Under the pieces are notes generated by a model, which worked only from the letters and a program-made list of their open reading frames with translations, was not told the DNA's origin and searched no databases. A stretch of 64,000 nucleotides of DNA from Flavobacteriaceae bacterium (GTDB lineage: Bacteria; Bacteroidota; Bacteroidia; Flavobacteriales; Flavobacteriaceae): positions 124,001 to 188,000 of the forward strand of contig NVXD01000004.1 in the NCBI GenBank assembly GCA_002746415.1, written 5' to 3'. How positions within the stretch are numbered: the first letter of the stretch is position 1; the number at the start of each line of letters is the position of its first letter. Positions 26,197 to 35,440 of the stretch are shown here, in pieces. Position numbers and translations under genes: made by a program.

Positions 26197-27921
26197 TTAA
26201 ATTCCTGTTTTATTTTTGCTGGTTAGAAACGTAAAAAGAAAACATATCACATATAAGGGTTTGGAAGTTTGTAAAATGGATTCCGTTAAAAACATATATC
26301 CCAAGCCAAACATAAAAAGAACAGCTACCGTGTTTTTATATAATTTTGTTATGTATACAAAGTAAGCTATACCTGCTATAACGACCGTAAGGCCTACAAA
26401 TCCTATTTCCAATAAAAATGTTATGTATTGATTATGGGAATGGTTTAAATCCAATGGTGATAAAAAGTTAGCTTTATCAATAAAATACCGATTGTGCAGA
26501 ATTGCGTTAGATTTACCCAAACCGTATCCAAACAAAGGATTATCCTTAATTGCTTCCCAGGAAACATTCCATAAATGATATCTATTTAGGTCTATTTTTT
26601 GAATGTTAAAAATTAACAAGGACCCAAATATAACATAGAGTAATGTGTTTATAAGAATTCTTTTTTTGTTGCTCCAGTTTGTAAGCAAATTAACAAGGAA
26701 CACCACATACAAGCCCAAACATATTCTAGTGCCTACCAAAACGATAAATAAGAATAAAAGAATATGATATGAATAAACCAATTTAAGATCCATCTCTTTT
26801 CTTTCATATAATTTATGAGCAAATAGTAACCCAACTAGACCAAAAAAAGATAAGAAAGCAGCGTGGTCATAATATAACCATCCTCTTATATTATCACTAT
26901 AGTCTTTTATATTGATGAAATAGTCCGCAATTTCCAATCCATAAAAATCATTGAACCAAAATAAAAAGCAAATGCTCGAGGCTAGCATTATGGCATTTAA
27001 TATGAAAAAGGTAAATACATAGTATCTATAAACCTTATATTTTGGAAAAAAGATGGTAGTACTTATGAAAGCAAACAATAACAACGACAATTGTTTGTCA
27101 ATTATAGAAAAACTAGAAGGTCTTCCAAAAAAAACCAATAAACAAAATACACCTATAAATCCATAAAAAAATGGATTTCTAAACAAGAGCTTCTTATTAT
27201 TTATCGCAGAAAATAAACCATATGCACATAATAATATTGTACAGAACGTGGTCCACGCTATTTTCAAAGGAATACAAATTATAAACAACAAAATTAACAC
27301 CTCAAGTGTTGTTACCTTATACTGTTTTCGAATATTTATTAAAAATACAAGTAAAAAAATAATGAATGGTGATAACAACACCATCGTATAAGTTGGTCCT
27401 TGTAAGGACAGTTCTGCCAATGGCAAAAAAATAATATACGGATCAAATGGATTAATCTCTTTTTTGAAAGAGATAATTTGTTGTTTTTTATTTAAATCAA
27501 TGGATGAACTATTTTTATAAAAACCATTGAAAATATCCTCTTCATCCAATACAATAGTTTTATCACTAAACAATAGTTGTAACTGCTTAATCTTAACCTG
27601 GGTAATTTTAGGGTCATTCCCAAAATCTAGTCTAAACTTTTTTACGATTTCATCTGAATCTGGAAACATAAAAATTAAAGTGTCTGAGGTTGATTTTAAA
27701 TTTTTCAATTTAGAAGACCCATCAAATTTTTGTGAGTACGTGTAAATTAAAGATGCCTCGAAATCAGAATCAGAATCAACAATGAATTTCATCCCCTTAA
27801 AATCGTGCAGTAAATCTTGTTTTACAGTATAGGAATAAATGGAAGTAAAAAGTACAGATGCTAGTATACACAGTGGTATAAAAAATAGAAAATAGGTTTT
27901 TTGTATAGAGCACATGGTCAT
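26197..27921 (-). CDS. O-antigen ligase/polymerase family membrane protein (Wzy_C-like)
   Basis: 574 residues. After one N-terminal helix comes an extracytoplasmic segment of about 130 residues, then about twelve helices. A large periplasmic loop contains NPLFGYGLGKSNAILHNRYF and LDLNHSHNQYITFLLEIGFVG. The GYG...NSHNQY-type pattern is the signature of WaaL/Wzy_C proteins, which move or polymerise lipid-linked glycan on the periplasmic face. Because a second polymerase-like protein is encoded next to it, this one may be the ligase and the other the polymerase, but the roles could be reversed. Confidence 0.8.
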   Translation of the reverse strand: MTMCSIQKTYFLFFIPLCILASVLFTSIYSYTVKQDLLHDFKGMKFIVDSDSDFEASLIYTYSQKFDGSSKLKNLKSTSDTLIFMFPDSDEIVKKFRLDFGNDPKITQVKIKQLQLLFSDKTIVLDEEDIFNGFYKNSSSIDLNKKQQIISFKKEINPFDPYIIFLPLAELSLQGPTYTMVLLSPFIIFLLVFLINIRKQYKVTTLEVLILLFIICIPLKIAWTTFCTILLCAYGLFSAINNKKLLFRNPFFYGFIGVFCLLVFFGRPSSFSIIDKQLSLLLFAFISTTIFFPKYKVYRYYVFTFFILNAIMLASSICFLFWFNDFYGLEIADYFINIKDYSDNIRGWLYYDHAAFLSFFGLVGLLFAHKLYERKEMDLKLVYSYHILLFLFIVLVGTRICLGLYVVFLVNLLTNWSNKKRILINTLLYVIFGSLLIFNIQKIDLNRYHLWNVSWEAIKDNPLFGYGLGKSNAILHNRYFIDKANFLSPLDLNHSHNQYITFLLEIGFVGLTVVIAGIAYFVYITKLYKNTVAVLFMFGLGYMFLTESILQTSKPLYVICFLFTFLTSKNKTGI

Positions 27922-27945
27922 AAAATCTCCTAGCTAAATTAAAAA

Positions 27946-29109
27946 TTAATAGGTTTTTAGAACAAACGTTTTTCTTTCAAAAAAAGCAAAGATTATACAA
28001 TATGCTAATTGAAATGATATTCCTGTTACAATCAACATATTGGTGAAAATATTTAAAAGAACAATTACTGATAATATGCCAATAGTTGTAACATGGTAAC
28101 TGCTCTTTCTTGGAACTAAGTACAAAACAATTAAATAAACCAATAGGTTTGACAAAAATAACAAATAGGGACCATACCATCCCAAATATGAAAAAGCTCT
28201 TGCATATGTAGTCCCTACAGTCAGCCAAGGGACTATCCTAACCAAGTCTCTGCGTTCAATATTTAAGGGATCTCCTAAATTCTTGGAAATAATTTTCGGC
28301 AAGTTTTCATAAAATATAAACCCCTTAAAATCATAATTATCAACTCTTTTTTTATTTACAGTATTTTGAAAATTTGCCAAGGGTGAAGCTGTATATAAGT
28401 ATGTCCAATAATATTCTTTAGGAATAGATGATTTCATAAAATCATCTTCAGCTTGGCTTTGCACATAAATGTAGTCCCCCCCAGACCTTAAGTTTCCAAT
28501 TACTCCAAAAAGATAAAGACCAAACAAACCTATTACAACAAGCTTTATTGATGTTTTTAACTTGACTTTATTCACAAAATGCAAATAGATAAAAAAGGAG
28601 GTTAGTATCCCAAAAACAATGATACTCCTATTAATAATTAATAATGGTGGTAGGTATAGTAAAAAATTATAGGTCAATACCTTTTTGCTTTTTGTAGACA
28701 TATAAAGAGCAAAAGAATGTGCTATAAGGAACGAATTAAATGATATCAAAATTCCATGAAGTAATGGAATTCCAAATTCCATATAATTTACCCCTGACCT
28801 GCCTATTAATTTGGCCAGCAATGGAATATCCTTTTCAAATATAAACTCCACTCCATAAAATACCATAATGATATAAAAGCAATTAGAAATTAACTTTTCA
28901 CGTGTTTTCGCGAGGGTATGTCTAATAAAATTGAAGCTTCTAATCAATAATCCGAAAAAAATAAAAAAAATAAATGTTATTGTGAAAAATACCTTCATTT
29001 CAATGGTCAAATCTGGATAAATATTTGACCAATCCAGGGTGTACACCAAAAAGGTAAGTGCAAAGCCCATCACATAAATATAAAAAGGATTTCTTAAAAG
29101 TTTAAACAT
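27946..29109 (-). CDS. O-antigen/oligosaccharide repeat-unit polymerase (Wzy-like)
   Basis: 387 residues, about ten to eleven membrane helices and a large extracytoplasmic loop (about 205-280) with RSGGDYIYVQ, as in the oligosaccharide repeat unit polymerase family. Wzy proteins are poorly conserved, so the assignment rests on topology and on position in a locus that also has a Wzx flippase, a Wzz-like chain-length protein and an initiating transferase. It would join flipped repeat units at the periplasmic face. Confidence 0.65.
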   Translation of the reverse strand: MFKLLRNPFYIYVMGFALTFLVYTLDWSNIYPDLTIEMKVFFTITFIFFIFFGLLIRSFNFIRHTLAKTREKLISNCFYIIMVFYGVEFIFEKDIPLLAKLIGRSGVNYMEFGIPLLHGILISFNSFLIAHSFALYMSTKSKKVLTYNFLLYLPPLLIINRSIIVFGILTSFFIYLHFVNKVKLKTSIKLVVIGLFGLYLFGVIGNLRSGGDYIYVQSQAEDDFMKSSIPKEYYWTYLYTASPLANFQNTVNKKRVDNYDFKGFIFYENLPKIISKNLGDPLNIERRDLVRIVPWLTVGTTYARAFSYLGWYGPYLLFLSNLLVYLIVLYLVPRKSSYHVTTIGILSVIVLLNIFTNMLIVTGISFQLAYCIIFAFFERKTFVLKTY

Positions 29110-29191
29110 TAAATATTTATTTCTCTAATAAGCATTAACAATCAAAATAAATCAACCAGGTTCTTTAAATAAAAAAAACTTAACAAATAAT

Positions 29192-30562
29192 CTATAACTC
29201 CAATTTACTCCCTAAGTTTTCATTTCGAGCCATTACTAATGATATATGAGTGTTAAATTTAACACTATTACCTCCCGCATCAATTTGTTCTGAGCTATTA
29301 TTAGTTGTATCAGGGTCCTGTATTGAAATAAAAAGATGCTTATAGTCTGGTGTAAATGTAATACCGGTTGGTTCTGACCCAAGAGGAGCTATCCCAAATA
29401 ATTTGACTTTTGGATTATCTTGACTGTGCTCTTTTTCAACAACCCAGATATAATTTTCTCCACCATCCTGCAATACCCATAGGTTTCCATCATCATCAAA
29501 GGCCAAATTATCATTGCCCACTCCCCATGGGACTGTTGTTTTTCCACCCACATGAGTAATTGTATAGTCCATATTTCCCACGTAGGTCTCCATAATTACA
29601 TCAACACCAGTAATTGGGTCAGAATCTTGAAAACGATAAATTTGTCCTTCTCCTTTTACCGCAAAATATATCATTCCATCAGGGCCAATCTCTACATCTT
29701 CTATTCCGTTAAATATAGTGGCTCCTACTGCTGCACTTTGATCAAGGGTAGTGTTTCTCTCTTCAATTGTTGTATTGTTTAATTGAATCCAACTACCAAC
29801 ACCCGCCTTGCTGCCAAAATAAACAAAGAGCTTACCTGAACTTAAATCTCTCTCATTATCCGCCACGAACTTATATAAATAACCAGGATTAGAATCTGCT
29901 CCTTGGTATGCAGTTCGAAGATTAGAGTGAATTGTAATATTTTCATGGGCAAAATTACCTAGAGCCCATCTTTTATCTATGACTTTTTTTGTTACAGGGT
30001 CAATCTCAACAGCCCAGCCAAAATCATTATATCCATCAGCATTATTATCAACTAACTGAATTCTTTCTTCACAAGATATAATAGTGTTCCATGGGGTTAC
30101 AGTACCCGAGCAGTTATTTTTAGTTCCGCCCACCCCTGAAAAATCTATGGCGGATGAGGCAGTAACTTCCCATAACTTTGAGTCAGCATTAAGAATAATA
30201 TCCAAAACTGTAACTCCCCCTGGAGAAGCCTCAGAGCTAATACTTAAATATCCTAATGAACTACTGTCATTAATTGGAACAAAACCTGTAAAATCATTTC
30301 TTGCTGGAAGCATTCCTCCTTCAGTTAAGGCATCACCTGTTTCAATTATTTTTTGAAACCTATGAGATGAAGGGAATATAAAATGACTGCTTTGTGATAC
30401 AGGAACAACCGAAACAAATTCGCCAATGCTTAGAATGGGTGGTCCAGTTAGTATACGTCCCCTAGGTGGTCTGTTTAAGAAATCTCCTCTTGCAAAGTCA
30501 TCATTAACACAAGATGATAATAACACTACTATGACAAGCCAAATATTTTTTAAGAACTTCAT
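29192..30562 (-). CDS. PhoX-like (DUF839) lipoprotein
   Basis: 456 residues. The N-terminal signal has a lipobox (LLSSC, lipid Cys about residue 18). The mature part matches DUF839/PhoX: NCSGTVTPWNTIISCEER (150-167) corresponds to the conserved NCxGGxTPWxTxxxCEE block, followed by FGWAVEIDP, LGNFAHENIT and a beta-propeller-like repeat region with DGNLWVLQDGG. PhoX enzymes are calcium/iron-dependent phosphatases that are normally soluble Tat substrates; here there is a lipoprotein signal without a twin arginine. Its place between polymerase and kinase genes in a capsule locus is unusual and suggests action on a phosphorylated glycan or intermediate. Activity is unproven. Confidence 0.75.
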   Translation of the reverse strand: MKFLKNIWLVIVVLLSSCVNDDFARGDFLNRPPRGRILTGPPILSIGEFVSVVPVSQSSHFIFPSSHRFQKIIETGDALTEGGMLPARNDFTGFVPINDSSSLGYLSISSEASPGGVTVLDIILNADSKLWEVTASSAIDFSGVGGTKNNCSGTVTPWNTIISCEERIQLVDNNADGYNDFGWAVEIDPVTKKVIDKRWALGNFAHENITIHSNLRTAYQGADSNPGYLYKFVADNERDLSSGKLFVYFGSKAGVGSWIQLNNTTIEERNTTLDQSAAVGATIFNGIEDVEIGPDGMIYFAVKGEGQIYRFQDSDPITGVDVIMETYVGNMDYTITHVGGKTTVPWGVGNDNLAFDDDGNLWVLQDGGENYIWVVEKEHSQDNPKVKLFGIAPLGSEPTGITFTPDYKHLFISIQDPDTTNNSSEQIDAGGNSVKFNTHISLVMARNENLGSKLEL

Positions 30563-30619
30563 TTAATAAAATTTACAGTTGACTTAAATCTTTAACTATT
30601 ATTTTATTCCCCATTAATG

Positions 30620-31399
30620 TTATTTTATTATTGTATAAGTGTTGGTATTGACTTTTTCTTTACATTCCTCAATAAGCGCAATAAGGATGTTCTTTTGTTC
30701 TTTTGACAGGCTATTTTGTTTATTCTTTTTTAGTTTCTTAAAAAGAATAAACAAAGAGTAATAATCATCCCATTTCAAGGGTTCTGGCTTATAGTTTACG
30801 CCTAAATCTATTAATTTAAGCATATTGCTATGGCTTTTTAAATTTATCTCTTTTATCTTTCCTTTTTCCGATTTCTCAATCATAAAAGAGAAATCGAAAA
30901 TTTTAATATTTCCAGCTTCAAAAATAAAATTATCTGCCTTTATATCTCTATGAACTAAAGAGGACAATGCAAGCTCATCTACAATCTTAATAAGCGTATG
31001 AAGTTGGTCTATGTTTTCTACCATCCAGTCTTCAGATAACACAGTGCCACCAGATTTTTTTAGCACCAAGGCTTTGTGATTCCCTTTTTTAATGTATTCC
31101 TTATACTCTATGACGTGGTTCTTTAAAAAATCATTTTTAAGGAGTTTTTTATAGGCTCTATTTTCATTTTTTAGTATTCGAGGCAGGTTTGTAAGTTTAA
31201 TAAATACCGGTGCATTCATTTTATCTATTGCTGTGAAAAGGAAAAGATTATGGTGCCATTTATGAATAATAAACGGTTTGGTTTTTTTATAACCATACTC
31301 ATTAAAAAAGTCACGAATGAACTTTCCTTTCCTTAAATAGAATATTCTATTTTTTATAGCTCTTACTATATTACCTATGTAATATTTTAATAATAACAT
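30620..31399 (-). CDS. small eukaryotic-like / LPS kinase family protein
   Basis: A 259-residue protein-kinase-fold enzyme without membrane segment. VFIKL supplies the ATP-binding Lys68, KNENRAY the helix-C Glu79, and HRDIKADNF the catalytic loop with Asp152 and Asn157. IFDFSFM has metal-binding Asp169, with DFS in place of DFG. Size and compact form resemble the Kdo/WaaP and RIO-type sugar kinases of LPS loci more than true protein kinases. It lies 3 bases after the NDPK-like/nucleotidyltransferase-like gene, so the two are translationally linked and may act on the same sugar. The substrate is unknown. Confidence 0.75.
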   Translation of the reverse strand: MLLLKYYIGNIVRAIKNRIFYLRKGKFIRDFFNEYGYKKTKPFIIHKWHHNLFLFTAIDKMNAPVFIKLTNLPRILKNENRAYKKLLKNDFLKNHVIEYKEYIKKGNHKALVLKKSGGTVLSEDWMVENIDQLHTLIKIVDELALSSLVHRDIKADNFIFEAGNIKIFDFSFMIEKSEKGKIKEINLKSHSNMLKLIDLGVNYKPEPLKWDDYYSLFILFKKLKKNKQNSLSKEQKNILIALIEECKEKVNTNTYTIIK

Positions 31400-31402
31400 G
31401 TT

Positions 31403-32557
31403 TTAAATTTTCACCCCCAGTTTTCTAAAAACCTTTTTAATTAGTGTTTTAAATGCTCTTATATTTTCATGTTTAATGCGCTCAGGAGACAAAAGTATAT
31501 CACCAAACTGTTCTACTACCCTGATGTTAAAAAAAACCGTTACATCTCTAGGCTCTACATAATCGTAGCCCTTGGACAGCATAAAACTGTTTAAATCATT
31601 CAATACCATAAAATCTAGGAATGATTTATTGTTATAATTTAAATTAACATTACTCGAAAAATCAATTAGCTTAATTATATAGTCTTCAATTAGTTTCTCT
31701 TTGTGAATAAACGCATGGTACATTAATGAATAAAAATGGTTTTCATTATTGGGAATATATAGGTTTTTATATTGAATCCGTGTATTTAATATTTGCTGTT
31801 CCCATTTATTATCATAATAATTATCCCCAACAAACCTAAAATCAAAGAACACTTTTTGACCATCTATCATTACCAAATGTTGTACCCTTCTTTTCTCTTT
31901 ATAGGTTGGTTTGCCGTTAGAGATATCAGCGAGTAACCGTTTGTTATCTGTTAGCAGATCAATGTCTGGATGAAGGTTTTTTAATTCATCGTCTATATTA
32001 ACAAAATTTCTTAATACAACATAGTTGGACAGTTCATTAAAGGCCTCAAAAATTTCTTCTAAAGAATTCCATCCCTCGGCTCCAATTAAATCCTTGCCGT
32101 ATGCTCTTGTAATGGCGGTTTCTTTGGTATTAACAAGAGTGTTATACTTGGCGCCATACAATAAATACATATTACTTCTTGCTTCTGTAACATTGTCCGA
32201 ACCATGTATTTGGTGTCCCCCTCCGGTCCAATTTCTATAAAGTTGTTTCGTGTCAAACATATTTACATTTACAACCTTTATGCCTTTTGACGTTTCCCTT
32301 AAATCATACTTAGGGTCGCCGTCTCTCACTATAACACATAAGAATGTTCCTGTTCCACAATGCTTTTCTTTAGAGGAATTTTTTGGGAGATTCTCCCCAT
32401 AAAACCTTGATAGGTTCTCTGAAAACTTCCCCTTTGACCATGTAGTATCTATACTTTCAAGGATTTCAAATTTTGTCTCAATGTCTGCAAGTATTTTATC
32501 ACGGTGTTTTAGCCCTTTGCTCCAAATAATAAAAACATGTACTTCCTTTTCTTTCAT
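31403..32557 (-). CDS. NDP-kinase-like domain fused to a nucleotidyltransferase-like domain
   Basis: 384 residues, no signal or membrane segment. Residues about 5-135 follow the order of nucleoside diphosphate kinase: an early strand with conserved Lys (HVFIIWSKG), FEIL, RFYGEN, a GTGTFLCVIV strand, then GGHQIHGSDNVTEA, where HGSD holds the equivalent of the NDPK catalytic His (here His118). Residues about 165-300 look like a nucleotidyltransferase fold: HPDIDLL gives Asp198 and Asp200, and KVFFDFRF gives the third acid Asp239. I do not know a described protein with this architecture. It overlaps the flippase gene by 4 bases and is followed after 3 bases by a kinase gene, so all three are coupled. 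Function is inference only. Confidence 0.6.
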   Translation of the reverse strand: MKEKEVHVFIIWSKGLKHRDKILADIETKFEILESIDTTWSKGKFSENLSRFYGENLPKNSSKEKHCGTGTFLCVIVRDGDPKYDLRETSKGIKVVNVNMFDTKQLYRNWTGGGHQIHGSDNVTEARSNMYLLYGAKYNTLVNTKETAITRAYGKDLIGAEGWNSLEEIFEAFNELSNYVVLRNFVNIDDELKNLHPDIDLLTDNKRLLADISNGKPTYKEKRRVQHLVMIDGQKVFFDFRFVGDNYYDNKWEQQILNTRIQYKNLYIPNNENHFYSLMYHAFIHKEKLIEDYIIKLIDFSSNVNLNYNNKSFLDFMVLNDLNSFMLSKGYDYVEPRDVTVFFNIRVVEQFGDILLSPERIKHENIRAFKTLIKKVFRKLGVKI

Positions 32558-33987
32558 TTTCCGTCTGTTATCTTTAATGCCCTAAGGTCCTTTTCATTTA
32601 TACTTTTTGTTAACCATAACATTACAATAAAAATACTTGTATCCATAAAAATCATGAAAAGAAAATTCAAGTTTTCAAGAAAATTTAATTTATGTATATA
32701 TGACAATACTCCTCCAGTAACCAAAATAACAATTAAAGTGTAAATGTTTTGTTTGCGGTAGCCCACAAAATTGTGTTTAACTTTTAGAACAGCTATTTGA
32801 ATGATATTAGAACACAACAATGCTATTAATATAGAAATTGAAGCGCCTATGTTTCCATAATATTTAACGCCTAGAAACAATAGAATAGCTCCAATGACGA
32901 AAGAGATTGTTCTTATATATAATTGACTTTTACTGTCTCCAAGCGCCAATAAATTTTGCCCTGTAAAGCCTAGCGACACATTGATCCATTGACCTAGAGC
33001 AAGTATTTTTAACACCAAAGCGCCTTCCGAAAATTCATTGGAATACAACAATTTTAGAATGTCTTCAGTATAAAATAGAATAGCTCCAAAAAAAATAGAC
33101 GCCATTATCATGGTCCATTTTGATGAAAAACTACTGAGAAGTATTGCTTTATTCTGTTTTCCACTCTTCAAAAAATTACTCATAATGGGTAGATACAGAA
33201 AGACCAATATGGTTAATATCAAAGGCAGTAAATTGCTAATATTAAATACTGCATAATACAGGCCCAGTTCATTATCAGAAACAAAAAAATTTAAAATGAA
33301 TTTATCCAAATTAGCACTTAAAACTATTAAAATAGAAACGCCATATAAAGGCCAAGTGTATTTAATGAACTTTTTAAAGTCTTTCGCCGTCAGGTCTTTT
33401 TTATTGAAAGTGGTCAAATACTTTTTTGATCCTAAAACATTCAAAACAAAAACTGAAAAAACATACAGCAAATAAATATAAGATACTTGCTTTAATTCAA
33501 AAGTATTTTCAAATTGAAAAAATACAACTAAGAACAAAAGGTATAGCGTAAACCCAAGAAAATCACTTATAAGAACTTTATTTTTTGGTTTTTCCAACCC
33601 GCTATATATGCTATTGTAAACAGTATTAATGCCAAAAAAGAATGTAGCTAATAAAAAGGGTATGTCAATATTAAAAAAAGAATTGAAACTAAAAATAATA
33701 ACTATTCCTATTGCTGTTGCAATTGATATTAGAAAAAGAACTATTGAAAGCACTTTTTTTTTATTGACCAGTGATTTTTGAATAGCTATCTCCCTAATTA
33801 CAGATGAATTAAAGCCTAAAGTGCCAAAAGTGCTCAACAACAAAACTGTCGTTATTCCGTACTTATATTGCCCAAAACTATCGACACCTAGTTGTAACGC
33901 TAAATATTTATCTATTAGCAGGGACAATATAATTTTAAATATAGTGCCTATTGCTATTAATAAACTTCCCTTTACAGTTTTGTTCAC
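32554..33987 (-). CDS. polysaccharide flippase (Wzx, MATE/MVF superfamily)
   Basis: 477 residues with about fourteen membrane helices. The N-terminal VKGSLLIAIGTIFKIILSLLIDKYLALQLGVDSFGQYKYG and later LYYAVFNISNLLPLILTILVFLYLPIMS regions are typical of the oligosaccharide flippase/PST family. It moves undecaprenyl-linked repeat units across the inner membrane. The start is a GTG at 33987. It is separated by 56 bases from rmlD and overlaps the next gene by 4 bases. Confidence 0.87.
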   Translation of the reverse strand: MNKTVKGSLLIAIGTIFKIILSLLIDKYLALQLGVDSFGQYKYGITTVLLLSTFGTLGFNSSVIREIAIQKSLVNKKKVLSIVLFLISIATAIGIVIIFSFNSFFNIDIPFLLATFFFGINTVYNSIYSGLEKPKNKVLISDFLGFTLYLLFLVVFFQFENTFELKQVSYIYLLYVFSVFVLNVLGSKKYLTTFNKKDLTAKDFKKFIKYTWPLYGVSILIVLSANLDKFILNFFVSDNELGLYYAVFNISNLLPLILTILVFLYLPIMSNFLKSGKQNKAILLSSFSSKWTMIMASIFFGAILFYTEDILKLLYSNEFSEGALVLKILALGQWINVSLGFTGQNLLALGDSKSQLYIRTISFVIGAILLFLGVKYYGNIGASISILIALLCSNIIQIAVLKVKHNFVGYRKQNIYTLIVILVTGGVLSYIHKLNFLENLNFLFMIFMDTSIFIVMLWLTKSINEKDLRALKITDGK

Positions 33988-34043
33988 AAAAATAGTATTG
34001 CTCTTTTGCCTCTTATTTTAAGCTAAAATAAGGGTTAGATAAA

Positions 34044-34898
34044 TTATTTAATTGAAGACAGGCATTTGGAAAGGCTATCTCTCCAATATGGGATTTCAAT
34101 ATTAAAATTTTTCTTGATTTTTGATTTGTCCATAACACTAAAAACTGGTCTTTCTGCAGGTGTTGGATAGACATCAGATTTTATAGGAAATAATTTGACA
34201 TTTGTTTTACTTTCATCAAAAATGGCTTTAGCAAAATCATACCAACTTGCAACTCCTTCATTACTATAATGATACGTGCCATAAACTTGTATTTCTTCAG
34301 TAATGATTTTTATTATTGTTTGAGCAAGATCCCCTGCATATGTTGGCGTGCCTATCTGGTCGCAAACCACATTTAATTCTTCTTTTTCCTTACCAAGTCT
34401 CAACATTGTCTTCAAAAAATTGTGCGCATGTTCCGAATAAAGCCATGAAGTTCTAACAATAAAATACTTATCAGTAGCATCAGCTACCGCTAATTCTCCC
34501 ATTAATTTTGTTTCTCCATAAACCCCTAATGGTTTTGCTGCATCATTTTCTGTATATAATTGGGGCTGTTTTCCATCAAACACAAAATCAGTAGATATCT
34601 GAATAATAACCGCATTATGCTTTTTACATGCCTCAGCTAAAAATTTAGCACCATCAACATTTACCCTTCCTGCAATAGTAGCGTCTGTTTCTGCCTTATC
34701 AACAGCTGTATAGGCTGCACAATTAACACAATACGATATATTGGTGTTTTCAAAATAAGCTTGTACAGCTTCTTCATTTGTAATATCTAATTCATCATAA
34801 TCTATATAAATAAAATTATGTTCCTTTATATTTAAAGACAGGTCTTTAATGCATGTGGCCAATTGCCCTTTCCCCCCTGTTATTAAGACATTTTTCAT
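34044..34898 (-). CDS. rfbD: dTDP-4-dehydrorhamnose reductase
   Basis: A 284-residue SDR: VLITGGKGQLATCI as the NAD(P) motif, VNCAAYTAVDKAE, STDFVFDG, and YGETKLMGE with the catalytic Tyr/Lys. It reduces dTDP-4-dehydro-L-rhamnose to dTDP-L-rhamnose, the last step of the pathway. It starts inside the end of rfbC (4-base ATGA overlap), so expression is coupled. Confidence 0.93.
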   Translation of the reverse strand: MKNVLITGGKGQLATCIKDLSLNIKEHNFIYIDYDELDITNEEAVQAYFENTNISYCVNCAAYTAVDKAETDATIAGRVNVDGAKFLAEACKKHNAVIIQISTDFVFDGKQPQLYTENDAAKPLGVYGETKLMGELAVADATDKYFIVRTSWLYSEHAHNFLKTMLRLGKEKEELNVVCDQIGTPTYAGDLAQTIIKIITEEIQVYGTYHYSNEGVASWYDFAKAIFDESKTNVKLFPIKSDVYPTPAERPVFSVMDKSKIKKNFNIEIPYWRDSLSKCLSSIK

Positions 34899-35440
34899 AC
34901 TCCAGTCAAATTAAATTCGGGTAAAATTGCATCTTTTTCTGACACCAAAAGTTCATTAACTGGTAATTTCCAGTCTATATTTAAGGTTGCATCATTATAA
35001 ATGACACCGCCCTCAGAAGCCTTATTATAATAATTATCACATTTATAAAAAAATTCCGCAGTTTCAGTCAAAACCACAAAACCATGTCCAAAGCCTCTAG
35101 GAACAAAAAGTTGTTGTTTGTTCTCTTCACTCAATTCTACTGCAACATGTTCACCATAGGTGCTGGAGTCCTTTCTTAAATCCACGGCTACGTCCAGTAC
35201 CGCTCCTTTTAACACCCTTACTAATTTGGCCTGTGCATGTTCTCCCGTCTGATAATGCAATCCTCGTAGAACCCCTTTTTGAGAAAAAGATTGGTTGTCC
35301 TGTACAAAGGAAACTTCTTGGCCAATAGCTTCATTAAAACGCTGGGCGTTAAAACTTTCAAAAAAATACCCTCGATTATCCATAAAGACACTCGGCTCAA
35401 TAATAAAACATCCTTTTAGTTTTGTTTCTTTAACAATCAT
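34895..35440 (-). CDS. rfbC: dTDP-4-dehydrorhamnose 3,5-epimerase
   Basis: A 181-residue cupin-fold epimerase: [29 protein letters not shown] with the catalytic His, [21 protein letters not shown] with the catalytic Asp partner, and [11 protein letters not shown]. It epimerises C3 and C5 of dTDP-4-dehydro-6-deoxyglucose. It overlaps rfbD and rfbA by 4 bases at each end. Confidence 0.94.
   Translation of the reverse strand: MIVKETKLKGCFIIEPSVFMDNRGYFFESFNAQRFNEAIGQEVSFVQDNQSFSQKGVLRGLHYQTGEHAQAKLVRVLKGAVLDVAVDLRKDSSTYGEHVAVELSEENKQQLFVPRGFGHGFVVLTETAEFFYKCDNYYNKASEGGVIYNDATLNIDWKLPVNELLVSEKDAILPEFNLTGV

Noticed and set aside
27977-28228. 83-codon frame inside the Wzy-like gene on the same strand
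   Set aside because: It is an alternate-frame reading of the polymerase gene with no start signal.
28895-28915. TTTTCACGTGTTTTC as a third parS site
   Set aside because: Only the central CACGTG is palindromic; the outer arms do not match the other two copies.
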